Shown here one piece after another: positions 44,209 through 52,824 of a DNA stretch of 64,000 nucleotides (its first letter is position 1; the number at the start of each line of letters is the position of its first letter). Under the pieces are notes generated by a model, which ran no database searches, was not told the origin of the DNA, and worked only from the letters and a program-made list of their open reading frames with translations. The stretch comes from Actinocatenispora rupis. GTDB lineage: Bacteria > Actinomycetota > Actinomycetes > Mycobacteriales > Micromonosporaceae. The stretch lies in NCBI RefSeq assembly GCF_016861975.1, contig NZ_BOMB01000019.1, forward strand, positions 207,619 through 271,618, in the 5' to 3' direction. Position numbers and translations under genes: made by a program.

Positions 44209-45012
44209 ATGAGCTACGTGCACGGCTACTCGGTACGGGAGGGCCGCCGGCTCGGCGACCAGGCCGACACCCTGGCCGACCTGCTGCACGCCGGCATCGC
44301 GTACCCGGCGGGCAGCAGGGTACTGGAGGTCGGGTGCGGCGTCGGCGCGCAGACCGTGCACCTGCTGGCCCGCAGCCCCGGCGTACGGCTGGTCGCGGTG
44401 GACGTGTCGGCCGCGTCGCTGGCCGCCGCCCGCGCCACGGTGACCGCGGCGTACCCGGGGGAGGACGTGACGTTCTGCCGGGCGGACCTGCACCGGCTGC
44501 CGTACCCGGACGGGGCGTTCGACCACGTGTTCGCGTGCTTCGTGCTGGAACACCTGCCCGATCCGCGCTCGGCGCTGGCGGCGCTGCGCCGGGTGCTGCG
44601 GCCCGGCGGCACGCTCACCGTCGTCGAGGGCGACCACGGTTCGGCGTTCTTCCATCCGGACAGCGCGTACGCCCGCGCCGCCATCGACTGCCAGGTACGT
44701 CTCCAGGCGGCGGCCGGCGGTGACGCGCGGATCGGCCGGCGGCTGCACCCGCTGCTCACCGCCGCCGGGTACGCCGAGGTCGACGTGACGCCGCGCGCCG
44801 TGTACGTCGATGCGGACCGGCCGGGCCTGGTCGACGGGTTCACCCGCAACACGTTCATCGCGATGGTGGCCGCGGTCGGCGCCGACGCGCTCGCGGCCGG
44901 GCTGACCACCCCGGACGACTGGCGCCGCGGCATCGCCCACCTGCACCGTACGACCTGGGCCGACGGTACGTTCCACTACACGTTCTTCACCGCCCGCGCC
45001 GTACGGCCGTGA
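44209..45012 (+). CDS. Class I SAM-dependent methyltransferase
   Basis: 267 residues of the UbiE/Methyltransf_11 type: motif I VLEVGCGVGAQTVHLL, acidic VAVDVSAASLAAAR, LPYPDGAFDHVFACFVLEHL and the post-motif LRPGGTLTVVEGDHG. Small-molecule methylation is likely; acceptor unknown. ATG 44209 has AAAGGGGAA upstream. Divergent from the MocR gene, a common arrangement for MocR targets. Confidence 0.88.
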   Translation: MSYVHGYSVREGRRLGDQADTLADLLHAGIAYPAGSRVLEVGCGVGAQTVHLLARSPGVRLVAVDVSAASLAAARATVTAAYPGEDVTFCRADLHRLPYPDGAFDHVFACFVLEHLPDPRSALAALRRVLRPGGTLTVVEGDHGSAFFHPDSAYARAAIDCQVRLQAAAGGDARIGRRLHPLLTAAGYAEVDVTPRAVYVDADRPGLVDGFTRNTFIAMVAAVGADALAAGLTTPDDWRRGIAHLHRTTWADGTFHYTFFTARAVRP

Positions 45013-45028
45013 CGCGGGCGGTGACAGG

Positions 45029-46912
45029 TCAGGCGACGGACTCCTCGTCGTCGGCGTCCGCGGCGAACTGCGTGCGGTACAGCTCCGCGTACCGGCCGTC
45101 GGCGGCGAGCAGTTCCGGGTGGGTGCCGCGCTCGACGACCCGGCCGGCCTCCACCACGAGGATCTCGTCCGCGGCGCGGATCGTGGACAGCCGGTGCGCG
45201 ATCACCACCGCGGTACGCCCGGCCAGCGCCGCACCGAGCGCCTCCTGTACGGCCGCCTCGGACGTCGAGTCCAGGTGCGCGGTCGCCTCGTCGAGGATCA
45301 CCACGCGGGGCTGCGCGAGCAGCAGCCGGGCGATCGTGAGGCGCTGGCGTTCCCCGCCGGAGAGCCGGTAGCCGCGCTCGCCGACGATCGTGTCCAGCCC
45401 GTCGGGCAGCTCCGCGACCAGTTCCTCCAGCCGGGCGCGGCGCAGCGCCGCCCACAGCTCGTCGTCACTGGCGGCGGGCGCGCCGAGCGTCAGGTTCGCC
45501 CGGATCGACTCGTGGAACAGGTGCCCGTCCTGCGTCACCATGCCCAGCGCGCCGCGGATCGTGTCGAACGACAGCTCCCGTACGTCGACGCCGCCGAGCC
45601 GTACGGTGCCGGCGTCCACGTCGTACAGGCGGGGCAGCAGGGAGGCGATCGTGGACTTGCCGGCGCCGGACGAGCCGACCAGCGCCACCATCCGGCCCGG
45701 CTCGGCGGTGAACGACACGTCGTGCAGCACCTCCGTACCGCCGCGCGTGTCGAGCTTCGCGACCTCCTCCAGCGAGGCCAGCGACACCTTGTCCGCCGCC
45801 GGGTACGCGAAGCGCACGTGCTCGAACTCGACGCCGACCGGCCCGTCGGGCAGCGGTGTCGGGTCGGCCGGCTCGGCGATCAGCGGCTTGAGGTCGAGTA
45901 CCTCGAACACCCGCTCGAAGCTCACCAGCGCGCTCATCACCTCGACGCGGGCGCTGGCCAGCGACGTGAGCGGCGCGTACAGCCGGGTCAGCAGCAGCGC
46001 GAGCGCCACCACGTCGCCGGGCGCCAGCCGGTGCGCGAGCGCCAGCGCGCCACCCACCCCGTACACGAGGGCCAGGGCGAGCGCCGAGACCAGCGTGAGC
46101 GCCGAGACGAACACGTACTGCACCATCGCGGTGCGTACGCCGATGTCGCGGACCCGGCCGGCGCGCGAGGCGAACTCGGCCGACTCCCGGTCCGGCCGCC
46201 CGAACAGCTTCACCAGCGTCGCGCCGGGCGCGGAGAACCGTTCGGTCATCTGGTTGCCCATCGCGGCGTTGTGCTCGGCCGCCTCGCGCGACATCCGCGC
46301 CAGCCGGCGGCCCATCCGCCGCGCCGGCAGGACGAACACCGGCAGCAGGACCAGCGCCAGTACGGTGACCGGCCAGGACAGCGTCAGCATCACCGCGAGC
46401 GTCAGCGCCAGCGTGACGACGTTGCTGACCACGCCGGACAGCGTGTTGGAGAACGCCCGCTGCGCGCCGAGCACGTCGTTGTTGAGCCGGCTGACCAGCG
46501 CACCGGTCCGGGTACGGGTGAAGAACGCGACCGGCATCCGTTGCACGTGGTCGTACACGGCCGTGCGCAGGTCGAGGATCAGGCCCTCGCCGATCCGCGC
46601 GGACAGCAGGCGGGCGCCGATGCCGATGCCGGCCTCCGCGACGGCGATCGCCGCGATGGCCAGGGCCAGGCCGGCCACGACCGTCCAGGCGGACCGGTGC
46701 ACGATCGCGTCGACGACCCGACCGGCGAGTACGGGGGTGAGGACCGCGGTGACCGCGGTGACGACGGACAGGATCACGTACGTGACGAGTCGGGCCCGGT
46801 GGGGCCGGGCGAACCGCAGGACGCGGCGCAGCGTCGCGGCGGAGAACGGTCGGGACTTCTCGGCGTTACGGGCGTGGTGCAGCTGCGCCCAGGCGGTCAT
46901 CTCCATGCTCAC
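45029..46912 (-). CDS. ABC exporter, fused permease and ATPase
   Basis: 627 residues. The N-terminal ABC transporter type-1 membrane domain (about 35-330) precedes a nucleotide-binding domain with Walker A GSSGAGKST, Q-loop VTQDGHLF, signature RLSGGERQRLTIARLL, Walker B RVVILDEATAHLDS and H-loop VIAHRLSTI. Multidrug/lipid half-exporter. Start codon options are GTG 46912, ATG 46906 and ATG 46900. The promoter lies so close that the transcript may be leaderless. Confidence 0.92.
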   Translation of the reverse strand: MSMEMTAWAQLHHARNAEKSRPFSAATLRRVLRFARPHRARLVTYVILSVVTAVTAVLTPVLAGRVVDAIVHRSAWTVVAGLALAIAAIAVAEAGIGIGARLLSARIGEGLILDLRTAVYDHVQRMPVAFFTRTRTGALVSRLNNDVLGAQRAFSNTLSGVVSNVVTLALTLAVMLTLSWPVTVLALVLLPVFVLPARRMGRRLARMSREAAEHNAAMGNQMTERFSAPGATLVKLFGRPDRESAEFASRAGRVRDIGVRTAMVQYVFVSALTLVSALALALVYGVGGALALAHRLAPGDVVALALLLTRLYAPLTSLASARVEVMSALVSFERVFEVLDLKPLIAEPADPTPLPDGPVGVEFEHVRFAYPAADKVSLASLEEVAKLDTRGGTEVLHDVSFTAEPGRMVALVGSSGAGKSTIASLLPRLYDVDAGTVRLGGVDVRELSFDTIRGALGMVTQDGHLFHESIRANLTLGAPAASDDELWAALRRARLEELVAELPDGLDTIVGERGYRLSGGERQRLTIARLLLAQPRVVILDEATAHLDSTSEAAVQEALGAALAGRTAVVIAHRLSTIRAADEILVVEAGRVVERGTHPELLAADGRYAELYRTQFAADADDEESVA

Positions 46913-46920
46913 CGGGCAAC

Positions 46921-46949
46921 CTTAGAACCTGAAGCGAGCTTCAAGTCAA
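46921..46949 (-). promoter_or_regulatory. Promoter with internal dyad upstream of the ABC exporter
   Basis: On the minus strand TTGACT (46949-46944) and TCTAAG (46926-46921) are 17 bp apart, and the spacer contains TGAAGC-TC-GCTTCA. Dyads inside the spacer are typical of MerR activators (usually 19-bp spacers) but also of simple repressors. The -10 ends about 8 nt before GTG 46912. Confidence 0.55.
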
Positions 46950-46963
46950 CGCGGTGCGCGGGT

Positions 46964-47239
46964 TCAGTGCCGCGGGCCGTCCGGCGCGGTGAGCCCGGCG
47001 GTGGCGCAGGACTCGGCGATCCGGTCCAGCGAGACGCCGAGCGCCGCGGCGAGCGCGGCCACGGTGAAGAACGCCGGGGTCGGGATCCGGCCGGTCTCGA
47101 TCTTGCGCAGCGTCTCGGCGGAGATGCCGGCGGCCGCGGCGATCTCGGCCATGCTGCGCTCGCCCCGCGCGGTACGCAGCAGCGCGCCGAGGCGCTGGCC
47201 ACGGTCGCGGTCGGGTCCGGTCAGCGGCGGTCGAATCAC
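46964..47239 (-). CDS. Small XRE-family DNA-binding protein
   Basis: 91 residues: QRLGALLRTARGERSMAEIAAAAGISAETLRKIETGRIPTPAFFTVAALAAALGVSLDRI, a Cro/CI helix-turn-helix filling most of the protein. GTG 47239. An AATACC-GGTATA-GGTATT dyad lies 12 bp upstream and is probably its own operator. It precedes the ABC exporter on the same strand, with that gene's separate promoter between. Confidence 0.87.
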   Translation of the reverse strand: MIRPPLTGPDRDRGQRLGALLRTARGERSMAEIAAAAGISAETLRKIETGRIPTPAFFTVAALAAALGVSLDRIAESCATAGLTAPDGPRH

Positions 47240-47251
47240 GAACGTGATACT

Positions 47252-47269
47252 AATACCGGTATAGGTATT
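47252..47269. promoter_or_regulatory. AATACC/GGTATT operator of the XRE gene
   Basis: AATACC and GGTATT are perfect 6-bp arms around GGTATA just upstream of the XRE start. AT-rich in a GC-rich surround, as expected for an autoregulatory site. Confidence 0.6.
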
Positions 47270-47313
47270 GGTCCACCGCCCGGGACGCAGCTCACGGTCC
47301 GTCCCCGCCGGCG

Positions 47314-48021
47314 TCAGCCCAGCAGGCGGGTACGCAGGGCCGCCAGGTCCGCCTCCGCCACCCCCGCCGTACGCAGGTAGCCGGGGTCGGGCAGCGCGGC
47401 CAGCAGCGCCTCGCGCGCCGTCGTACCGGCGCGGGCGAGCAGCCCGGCGATCTCGTCGGTCTGGTCGTCGAGGCCGCGCGCCGGCCACAGCGCCGCCAAC
47501 CGCTCCGTACTGCGCAGGTAGTCGGCGGCGATCTCGTCCGGCCGTACGCCGGCGAGACGCAGCAGCAGCATCGCGACCAGCCCGGTACGGTCCCGGCCGA
47601 TGCCGCAGTGCACCAGTACGCCGCCCGGCGCCGCCCGCGCCACCGCGGTGACGGCCGCGGCACACCGGTCCGGCCGCCGCGCCAGGAACAGCGGATAGTA
47701 CAGCGGGCTGCCGTCCAGGCCGTCGGCCGCGATCCGCGCCCACAGCGCCGTGTCCTCCACCCCGTCCAGCGGGACGTGCACGGTCGTCACCCCCGCCGGC
47801 CGCGGTACGGCGTCGGCCCGGATCTCGTCGTCGTTGCGCAGGTCCACCACCGTACGGATGCCGTGGTCGTACACGGCGGTCCAGCCGGCGGCGGTCAGCA
47901 TGTTCGGATGGTCGGCGCGCACCACCGCGCCGAACCGGGTGCTCCGGCCGTCGGTGGTGGCGAGTCCGCCGAGGTCGCGGGCGTTGAAGCAGCCGTCGAA
48001 GGCGCAGTCTCTGTCGGGCAC
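47314..48021 (-). CDS. Tyrosine-protein phosphatase (PTP/lipid-phosphatase type, MptpB-like)
   Basis: 235 residues. The N-terminal FNARDLGGLATTDGRSTRFGAVVRAD and the P-loop VLVHCGIGRDRTGLVAMLLL (HCx5R with Cys nucleophile and Arg, followed by Thr) identify the DSP/MptpB-like family, which acts on phosphotyrosine and phosphoinositides. The start is taken as GTG 48021 (VPDRDCAFDG); an in-frame GTG at 48057 is possible. Divergent from the recombinase gene. Confidence 0.88.
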   Translation of the reverse strand: MPDRDCAFDGCFNARDLGGLATTDGRSTRFGAVVRADHPNMLTAAGWTAVYDHGIRTVVDLRNDDEIRADAVPRPAGVTTVHVPLDGVEDTALWARIAADGLDGSPLYYPLFLARRPDRCAAAVTAVARAAPGGVLVHCGIGRDRTGLVAMLLLRLAGVRPDEIAADYLRSTERLAALWPARGLDDQTDEIAGLLARAGTTAREALLAALPDPGYLRTAGVAEADLAALRTRLLG

Positions 48022-48092
48022 GGTCGAACATGGTGGCACAGCCCGGCGAGGCGGCACCCGCCCGGCCCGCGCGGGGCTCTACAGTGCCCGGT

Positions 48093-49022
48093 GTGTCGAA
48101 CGAGGTCGTGGTCCGCAGCGCCGAGGTGGCGACACCGACCGCCGACACCGGACCGGCCGGCCGGCTCGCCGCGGCGTTCCTGCTGTCGCACAGCGGCCGC
48201 ACCCGCGAGGCGTACGCCTACGACCTGGCGCACTACTTCGACTGGTGCGCCCGGCTCGGCGTCGACGTACTGACCGCGCGCCGGGTGCACATCGACGGCT
48301 ACCGCGAGCAGCTCGACGCCGAGGGGGCCGCACCGTCCACCGTGGTACGCCGGCTGTCGGCACTGTCCGGCTTCTACTCGTACGGCATGGACGAGGAACT
48401 GGTCGACCGCAACCCGGTGCAACGCGTACGCCGGCCCAAGGTCGGCGACAACGTGCAGTCCACCGGCCTGTCCGCCGACGAGGCCGGGATCCTGCTCGCC
48501 GCCGCGCACCGGCACTCCGCCCGCGCCGAGGTCGTCGTCACCCTGCTGCTGCTCTGCGGGCTGCGGGTCTCCGAACTGTGCGGCGCCACCGTCCCCGACC
48601 TGTCGTACGAGCGGGGCCACCGGGTCCTGCGCGTCACCCGCAAGGGCGGCCGCTCCCAGACCATGGTCGTACCCCCGCGCGCCGCCGACGTCCTCGACCG
48701 CTACCTGGCCGACCGTACCGAGGGGCCGTTGGTGGTGACCTCGACCGGCCGGGCGCTCGACCGGCACGCGATCTGGAAGCTGCTGCGCGCGCTGGCCGCC
48801 GACGCCCTGCCGCACCTGGCGCACTCGCTGCACCCGCACGACCTTCGGCACGCGTGCGCGACGCTGTCGCTGGAGGCCGGTGCGTCGCTGCGCGACGTCC
48901 AGGACCTGCTCGGCCACGCCGACAGCCGCACCACCCGCCGGTACGACCGGGCCCGCCACAACCTGGACCGTTCCCCGTCGCACCGGCTCGCCCTGCTGCT
49001 CGCCGACACCGACCCACGCTGA
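48093..49022 (+). CDS. Tyrosine recombinase (XerC/XerD-like)
   Basis: 309 residues. The N-terminal SAM-like core-binding domain reads GRTREAYAYDLAHYFDWC...GYREQLDAEGAAPSTVVRRLSAL. The catalytic domain has all active residues: Arg in CGLRVSEL, Lys in TRKGG, HDLRH (His-Arg), GHADSRTTRRYDRAR (His and nucleophilic Tyr). GTG 48093 is preceded by TACAGT at 7 nt, consistent with a leaderless message. No excisionase, att duplication or phage gene is nearby, so it may be a stand-alone Xer-type enzyme rather than an element integrase. Confidence 0.87.
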   Translation: MSNEVVVRSAEVATPTADTGPAGRLAAAFLLSHSGRTREAYAYDLAHYFDWCARLGVDVLTARRVHIDGYREQLDAEGAAPSTVVRRLSALSGFYSYGMDEELVDRNPVQRVRRPKVGDNVQSTGLSADEAGILLAAAHRHSARAEVVVTLLLLCGLRVSELCGATVPDLSYERGHRVLRVTRKGGRSQTMVVPPRAADVLDRYLADRTEGPLVVTSTGRALDRHAIWKLLRALAADALPHLAHSLHPHDLRHACATLSLEAGASLRDVQDLLGHADSRTTRRYDRARHNLDRSPSHRLALLLADTDPR

Positions 49023-49054
49023 GCCGGAAACGTTGCCACGCAACGCATTCCGGC
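49023..49054 (+). terminator. Two-tier hairpin after the recombinase gene
   Basis: GCCGGAA/TTCCGGC (7 bp) encloses a second stem CGTTG/CAACG with a 5-nt loop, starting directly at the recombinase stop. A likely terminator. Confidence 0.6.
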
Positions 49055-49140
49055 GCTCCACGACACCGCGCAAGGCGCGTCGGTGTCGGCCGGTCGGCGC
49101 ATCTCCAGCCCGACGCCAGCCGCACCCGACCCGCTTCCAC

Positions 49141-49183
49141 CGTCAGCCGCCGACCCGGAAGCGGTGCGGGTCGGCGGCTGACG
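49141..49183 (-). terminator. Terminator of the acyl-CoA dehydrogenase gene
   Basis: A perfect 16-bp stem (CGTCAGCCGCCGACCC with its complement) and an 11-nt loop end 2 nt from the dehydrogenase stop codon. The strongest hairpin seen in the window. Confidence 0.8.
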
Positions 49184-49185
49184 CG

Positions 49186-50916
49186 TCAGGCCAGCGGGGC
49201 ACCGTCCACAAGGGACTCGAACGCGGCGTCGGCGTCGGCGGCCACGTCCTCGCCGGCGAGCCGGTCGGCGCACCACAGCCCGGCGACCGCAGCGGCACGC
49301 GAGTCGCCCCGGTCCAGCTGGTGACCGGCCTGCTCGACCAGCAACGCCCCCGCGTACGCGTCGGCCAGCCGGATCGCGAGCCCGCGCGCCCCGGCCAGCA
49401 CCGTACGGGCGGAGGGGTCGGTGCCGACCTTGTCGGCGGCGGCGGACAGCTCGGCGTGCGCGGTGGTGAGCGTCTGGGCGGCGGGGCCGAGCCAGCGCCC
49501 ACCGGTCTGGCGTGCCGCGTCGGCCGCGGCGGCGACCCGGGCCAGCAGCGGGCGGTGCGCGCCACGACCCGCGATCGCGCGCGGCAGGTCCAGCGACAGC
49601 ACGTTGGTGGTGCCCTCCCAGATCGGGAGTACCTGCGCGTCGCGGATCAGCCGCGGTACGCCGGTGTCCTCGACGTACCCGGCGCCGCCGAAGCACTCCA
49701 CGTACTCCGCGGCGGAGGAGACGGCGAGCTTGCCGGTGGCGAGCTTCGCCAGCGTGGCGGCGAGTCGCAGCTCCGCGGCGGCATCCTCGTCGCCGTCCAC
49801 CTCGACCCGGCCGAGCAGCGAGAACCCGTGCACCGCAAGGGCGTGCGCGGCCTCCGCGTGGACGGCGAGCCGGCCGAGCGTCGCGCGGTGCAGCGGCTGG
49901 GCGGCGAGCGGCGCGCCGAACACGTGCCGCCCCGCCGCGTACGCCCGGGCGAGCCACAGCCCGCGGCGCATGCCGGCCGCCGACGCCGCCGCGTTGTGCA
50001 GCCGCGCCACCCGCAGCAGCGTCATCATCCGCGCCACCCCGTGCGGGCTCGGCTCACCGACCGGCACCGCGTACGCGGAGTCGAGGCCGATCTCGGCGGT
50101 CGGCAGCGCCCGGGTGCCGAGCTTGTCCTTGAGCCGGTGCACCCGTACGCCGGGGGCGGGGGCGTCGGGGGCGAGCCCGGCGCCGAGCGGCGAGTCCGCG
50201 GCGTACCGGGGGACGAGGAACGGGGTCAGCCCGTCCATGCCGTCCGGCCGGGCCAGCGCCACGGCCATCGCCGAGTCGGCCGCCGAGCAGAACCACTTCT
50301 CGCCGGTGAGCCGCCAGCCGTCGGCGCCGCGCGCGGCCACCGTCGTACTGCCGGAGATGTCGGAGCCGCCCTGCGCCTCGGTCATCCACTGGCCGCTGGT
50401 GACGGCCACGTCCGGGTCGGTGGCGGTCAACCGCGGCAGCCACGCCTCGCGCAGCGCCGGGTCGGTGTCCGGGTGCGACAGCAGCGCCGACGCGCCGTCG
50501 GCCATCGCCACCGGGCAGTTGAACGTCGCCGACTCCGGCCCGTACAGGTACAGCAGCCCGTACTGCACGACGCGGGTCGCCGCGCCCCACACCGCGCGCG
50601 CCTGCGCCTGGTACGGCAGGGCCACGAGCGCGTGCCGGGCCGCCGCGGCGCGCAGCGTGTCCCAGCCGGGCGCGGCCTCGATGCGGTCGATCCGCGCGCC
50701 GAACGCGTCGTACCGGCGCAGTACCGGCGGGTGGTTCTCGGCGTCGTGGTGTGCCGCGCGCAGCGGCCCGTGGGCGTCGGCGGCCAGCTCGGTGAGGCGG
50801 CCGCGGGCGGCGGCGTGCCCGTCGTCGCCGAGCAGCCGGTCCAGCCAGGTACGCAGCACGGTGTCCGCGGCGTACAGGTCGGGCAGGTCGGGGTAGGTCT
50901 GCACGTACCGGTCCAT
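49186..50916 (-). CDS. Acyl-CoA dehydrogenase, AidB-like
   Basis: 576 residues. An N-terminal extension of about 150 residues precedes the acyl-CoA dehydrogenase core: VTSGQWMTEAQGGSDI (FAD/substrate loop), WRLTGEKWFCSAADS, LKDKLGTRALPTAEI and ECFGGAGYVEDTGVPRLIRDAQVLPIWEGTTNVLSLDLPRA. This layout is that of AidB-type dehydrogenases, linked in E. coli to alkylation damage protection. The Arg of the IRDAQ block and the WEGTTN motif are intact. Monocistronic with its own terminator. Confidence 0.9.
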   Translation of the reverse strand: MDRYVQTYPDLPDLYAADTVLRTWLDRLLGDDGHAAARGRLTELAADAHGPLRAAHHDAENHPPVLRRYDAFGARIDRIEAAPGWDTLRAAAARHALVALPYQAQARAVWGAATRVVQYGLLYLYGPESATFNCPVAMADGASALLSHPDTDPALREAWLPRLTATDPDVAVTSGQWMTEAQGGSDISGSTTVAARGADGWRLTGEKWFCSAADSAMAVALARPDGMDGLTPFLVPRYAADSPLGAGLAPDAPAPGVRVHRLKDKLGTRALPTAEIGLDSAYAVPVGEPSPHGVARMMTLLRVARLHNAAASAAGMRRGLWLARAYAAGRHVFGAPLAAQPLHRATLGRLAVHAEAAHALAVHGFSLLGRVEVDGDEDAAAELRLAATLAKLATGKLAVSSAAEYVECFGGAGYVEDTGVPRLIRDAQVLPIWEGTTNVLSLDLPRAIAGRGAHRPLLARVAAAADAARQTGGRWLGPAAQTLTTAHAELSAAADKVGTDPSARTVLAGARGLAIRLADAYAGALLVEQAGHQLDRGDSRAAAVAGLWCADRLAGEDVAADADAAFESLVDGAPLA

Positions 50917-51051
50917 GCGTGCAGTCTGCCAGCTCCGGTTACCGATGAGTAGCCCAAAGGTGGTACCTGTCGGTTTGTGCGGTGCCCTAGGGTCATCGGT
51001 GGACATTCCGCACAGTTGCGCCGACTGTGCGCGAGCAGCGAGGGGACCGCC

Positions 51052-52092
51052 ATGACCGTCGAGCCGCCCACCCCACCAGCACCCACCCAGCGCCGCGGCG
51101 ACGACCCGGCGTCCACCGCCGAACACCGCGCCGACCTGGTACTCGAAGGCGGCGGCGTCAAGGGCATCGGCCTGCTCGGCGCGATCGTCGGCCTCGCCGA
51201 GCGGGGCTACACGTTCCCGCGGATCGCCGGCACGTCGGCCGGTGCCATCGCCGGTTCGCTGACCGCCGCGTCGCTGCGCGCCGGCCGCCCGCTGGAGGAC
51301 CTGGTCGAACTGATGGAGTCGCTGGACTACCGGCGCTTCGCCGACGCGACCCTGCTCGACCGGTTCGGCCCCGTCGGCAAGGGCGTCGAGCTGCTGCTGC
51401 ACGACGGCATCTACAAGGGCGACTACGCGCTGGCCTGGATCCGCGACCAGCTCGCCGAGTTGGGTGTGCACACCTGGGGCGACCTGCGCATCGACGACGA
51501 CCCCGACACCGGCCTGCCCCCCGACCGCCGCTACCGGCTCGTCGTCACCGCCTCCGACCTGTCCCGCGGCCAGCTCGTCCGGCTGCCCTGGGACTACCAC
51601 CAGTACGGGCTGGACGCCGACAGCCAGCCCGTCGCCCCCGCCGTACGGGCGTCGATGTCGGTGCCGTTCTTCTTCCGGCCGGTCACCCTGCGCGCCGGGC
51701 AGGGCCTCGGGGAATGCACGCTGGTCGACGGTGGGCTGCTGTCGAACTTCCCGATCGAGATCTTCGACCGCAGCGACGAGAAGCCGCCCCGCTGGCCCAC
51801 GTACGGGGTGAAGCTGTCCGCGCGGCGCGACGCCCGGCAGGTCAGCCACAAGGTCGACGGCCCCGTCGACCTGGCCCTGGCCGCGCTGCACACGCTGATG
51901 GACGCGCACGACGCGTACCACCTGGACGACGAGCACGTCACGGCCCGCACCGTGTTCGTCGACACCGACAAGGTCTCCGGCCTCGACTTCGGCATCGACC
52001 GCGAAACCCAGCAGACGCTGTACGCGACGGGCCGGCGCGCCGCCGAGACGTTCCTGGGCCGGCTGCCGGCCGCTCAGCCCAGCGGCAGCTGA
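51052..52092 (+). CDS. Patatin-like phospholipase
   Basis: 346 residues. The patatin triad elements are clear: oxyanion hole LEGGGVKGIGLLGA, nucleophile GTSAGAIAG and the catalytic Asp in LVDGGLLSNFPIE. It should hydrolyse acyl chains from phospholipids. The ATG lies in CGCCATG after AGGGGACC. The 3' end overlaps the convergent thymidine kinase gene by 19 bp. Confidence 0.92.
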   Translation: MTVEPPTPPAPTQRRGDDPASTAEHRADLVLEGGGVKGIGLLGAIVGLAERGYTFPRIAGTSAGAIAGSLTAASLRAGRPLEDLVELMESLDYRRFADATLLDRFGPVGKGVELLLHDGIYKGDYALAWIRDQLAELGVHTWGDLRIDDDPDTGLPPDRRYRLVVTASDLSRGQLVRLPWDYHQYGLDADSQPVAPAVRASMSVPFFFRPVTLRAGQGLGECTLVDGGLLSNFPIEIFDRSDEKPPRWPTYGVKLSARRDARQVSHKVDGPVDLALAALHTLMDAHDAYHLDDEHVTARTVFVDTDKVSGLDFGIDRETQQTLYATGRRAAETFLGRLPAAQPSGS

Positions 52093-52778
52093 CCGGCCGT
52101 CGGCGCCGCCGGGCCCAGGTCACCCGACCGGTAGTGGGCTCGGCACAGCACCTGGTAGCGCACCGGGTCGTCGCCGCCGGTGTCGCCGGTCAACACCTGC
52201 GCCCCCTCGCGTACGACCCGGTTGCCGACGACGCGGCCGTTGAGCTGGCCGCGCCGCCCGCACCAGCACAGCACCTCCACCTGCAGCCGGTACACCCCGT
52301 CGGCCAGTTCCAGCAGCCGTTTCGTCGCCGGGAACAGTTCGCTGCGGAAGTCGGTGGCCAGACCGAACGCGTACACGTCGACGTCGGACTCGTCGACCAG
52401 GTCGGCGAGCTGCTCGACCTGCTCCAGGCTGTAGAACTGCGCCTCGTCGCAGATCAGGTAGTCGACGCGCCGTCCGCGCGCCCACTCGCCGCGGACCAGG
52501 TCCCGCAGGTCCAGGACGTCGGTGACCTCGATGGCGCGCCGGTCCAAACCGATCCGGCTGGAGATCCGCGGCTGGCCGGACCGGTCCAGCCGGGTCAGCA
52601 GCAGCCCGCGGCGGCCCTGCCGGGCGTGGTTGTGGTCCATCTGCAGCGCCAGCGTCGACTTGCCGCAGTCCATCGGGCCGTAGAAGAACTTCAACGTGGC
52701 CTGCTGGCAGGACCGGTCGTGCGCGCCGGCATGCCGCGGTACGGGCACGGCCAGCGCGCTCGGGTCATCGGAGGTCAC
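52074..52778 (-). CDS. tdk: Thymidine kinase (type II, TK1-like)
   Basis: 234 residues. P-loop FFYGPMDCGKSTLALQMDHN, Walker-B-like YLICDEAQFYS and the lasso zinc site (CWCGRRG ... VLCRAHYRSG). It phosphorylates thymidine in pyrimidine salvage. An N-terminal extension of about 28 residues precedes the P-loop domain. It starts at GTG, with TAGGCT 9 nt upstream. Confidence 0.93.
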   Translation of the reverse strand: MTSDDPSALAVPVPRHAGAHDRSCQQATLKFFYGPMDCGKSTLALQMDHNHARQGRRGLLLTRLDRSGQPRISSRIGLDRRAIEVTDVLDLRDLVRGEWARGRRVDYLICDEAQFYSLEQVEQLADLVDESDVDVYAFGLATDFRSELFPATKRLLELADGVYRLQVEVLCWCGRRGQLNGRVVGNRVVREGAQVLTGDTGGDDPVRYQVLCRAHYRSGDLGPAAPTAGQLPLG

Positions 52779-52824
52779 GACCGCACAGCCTAGAGGCCGG
52801 TACGGTCGCGTCTCCCGGCCGGGC

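Noticed and set aside
48093..49022. Tyrosine recombinase as the integrase of a genomic island ending at tRNA-Pro
   Set aside because: The tRNA is 44 kb away, no copy of its 3' end was seen near the recombinase, and the genes between are ordinary chromosomal types.
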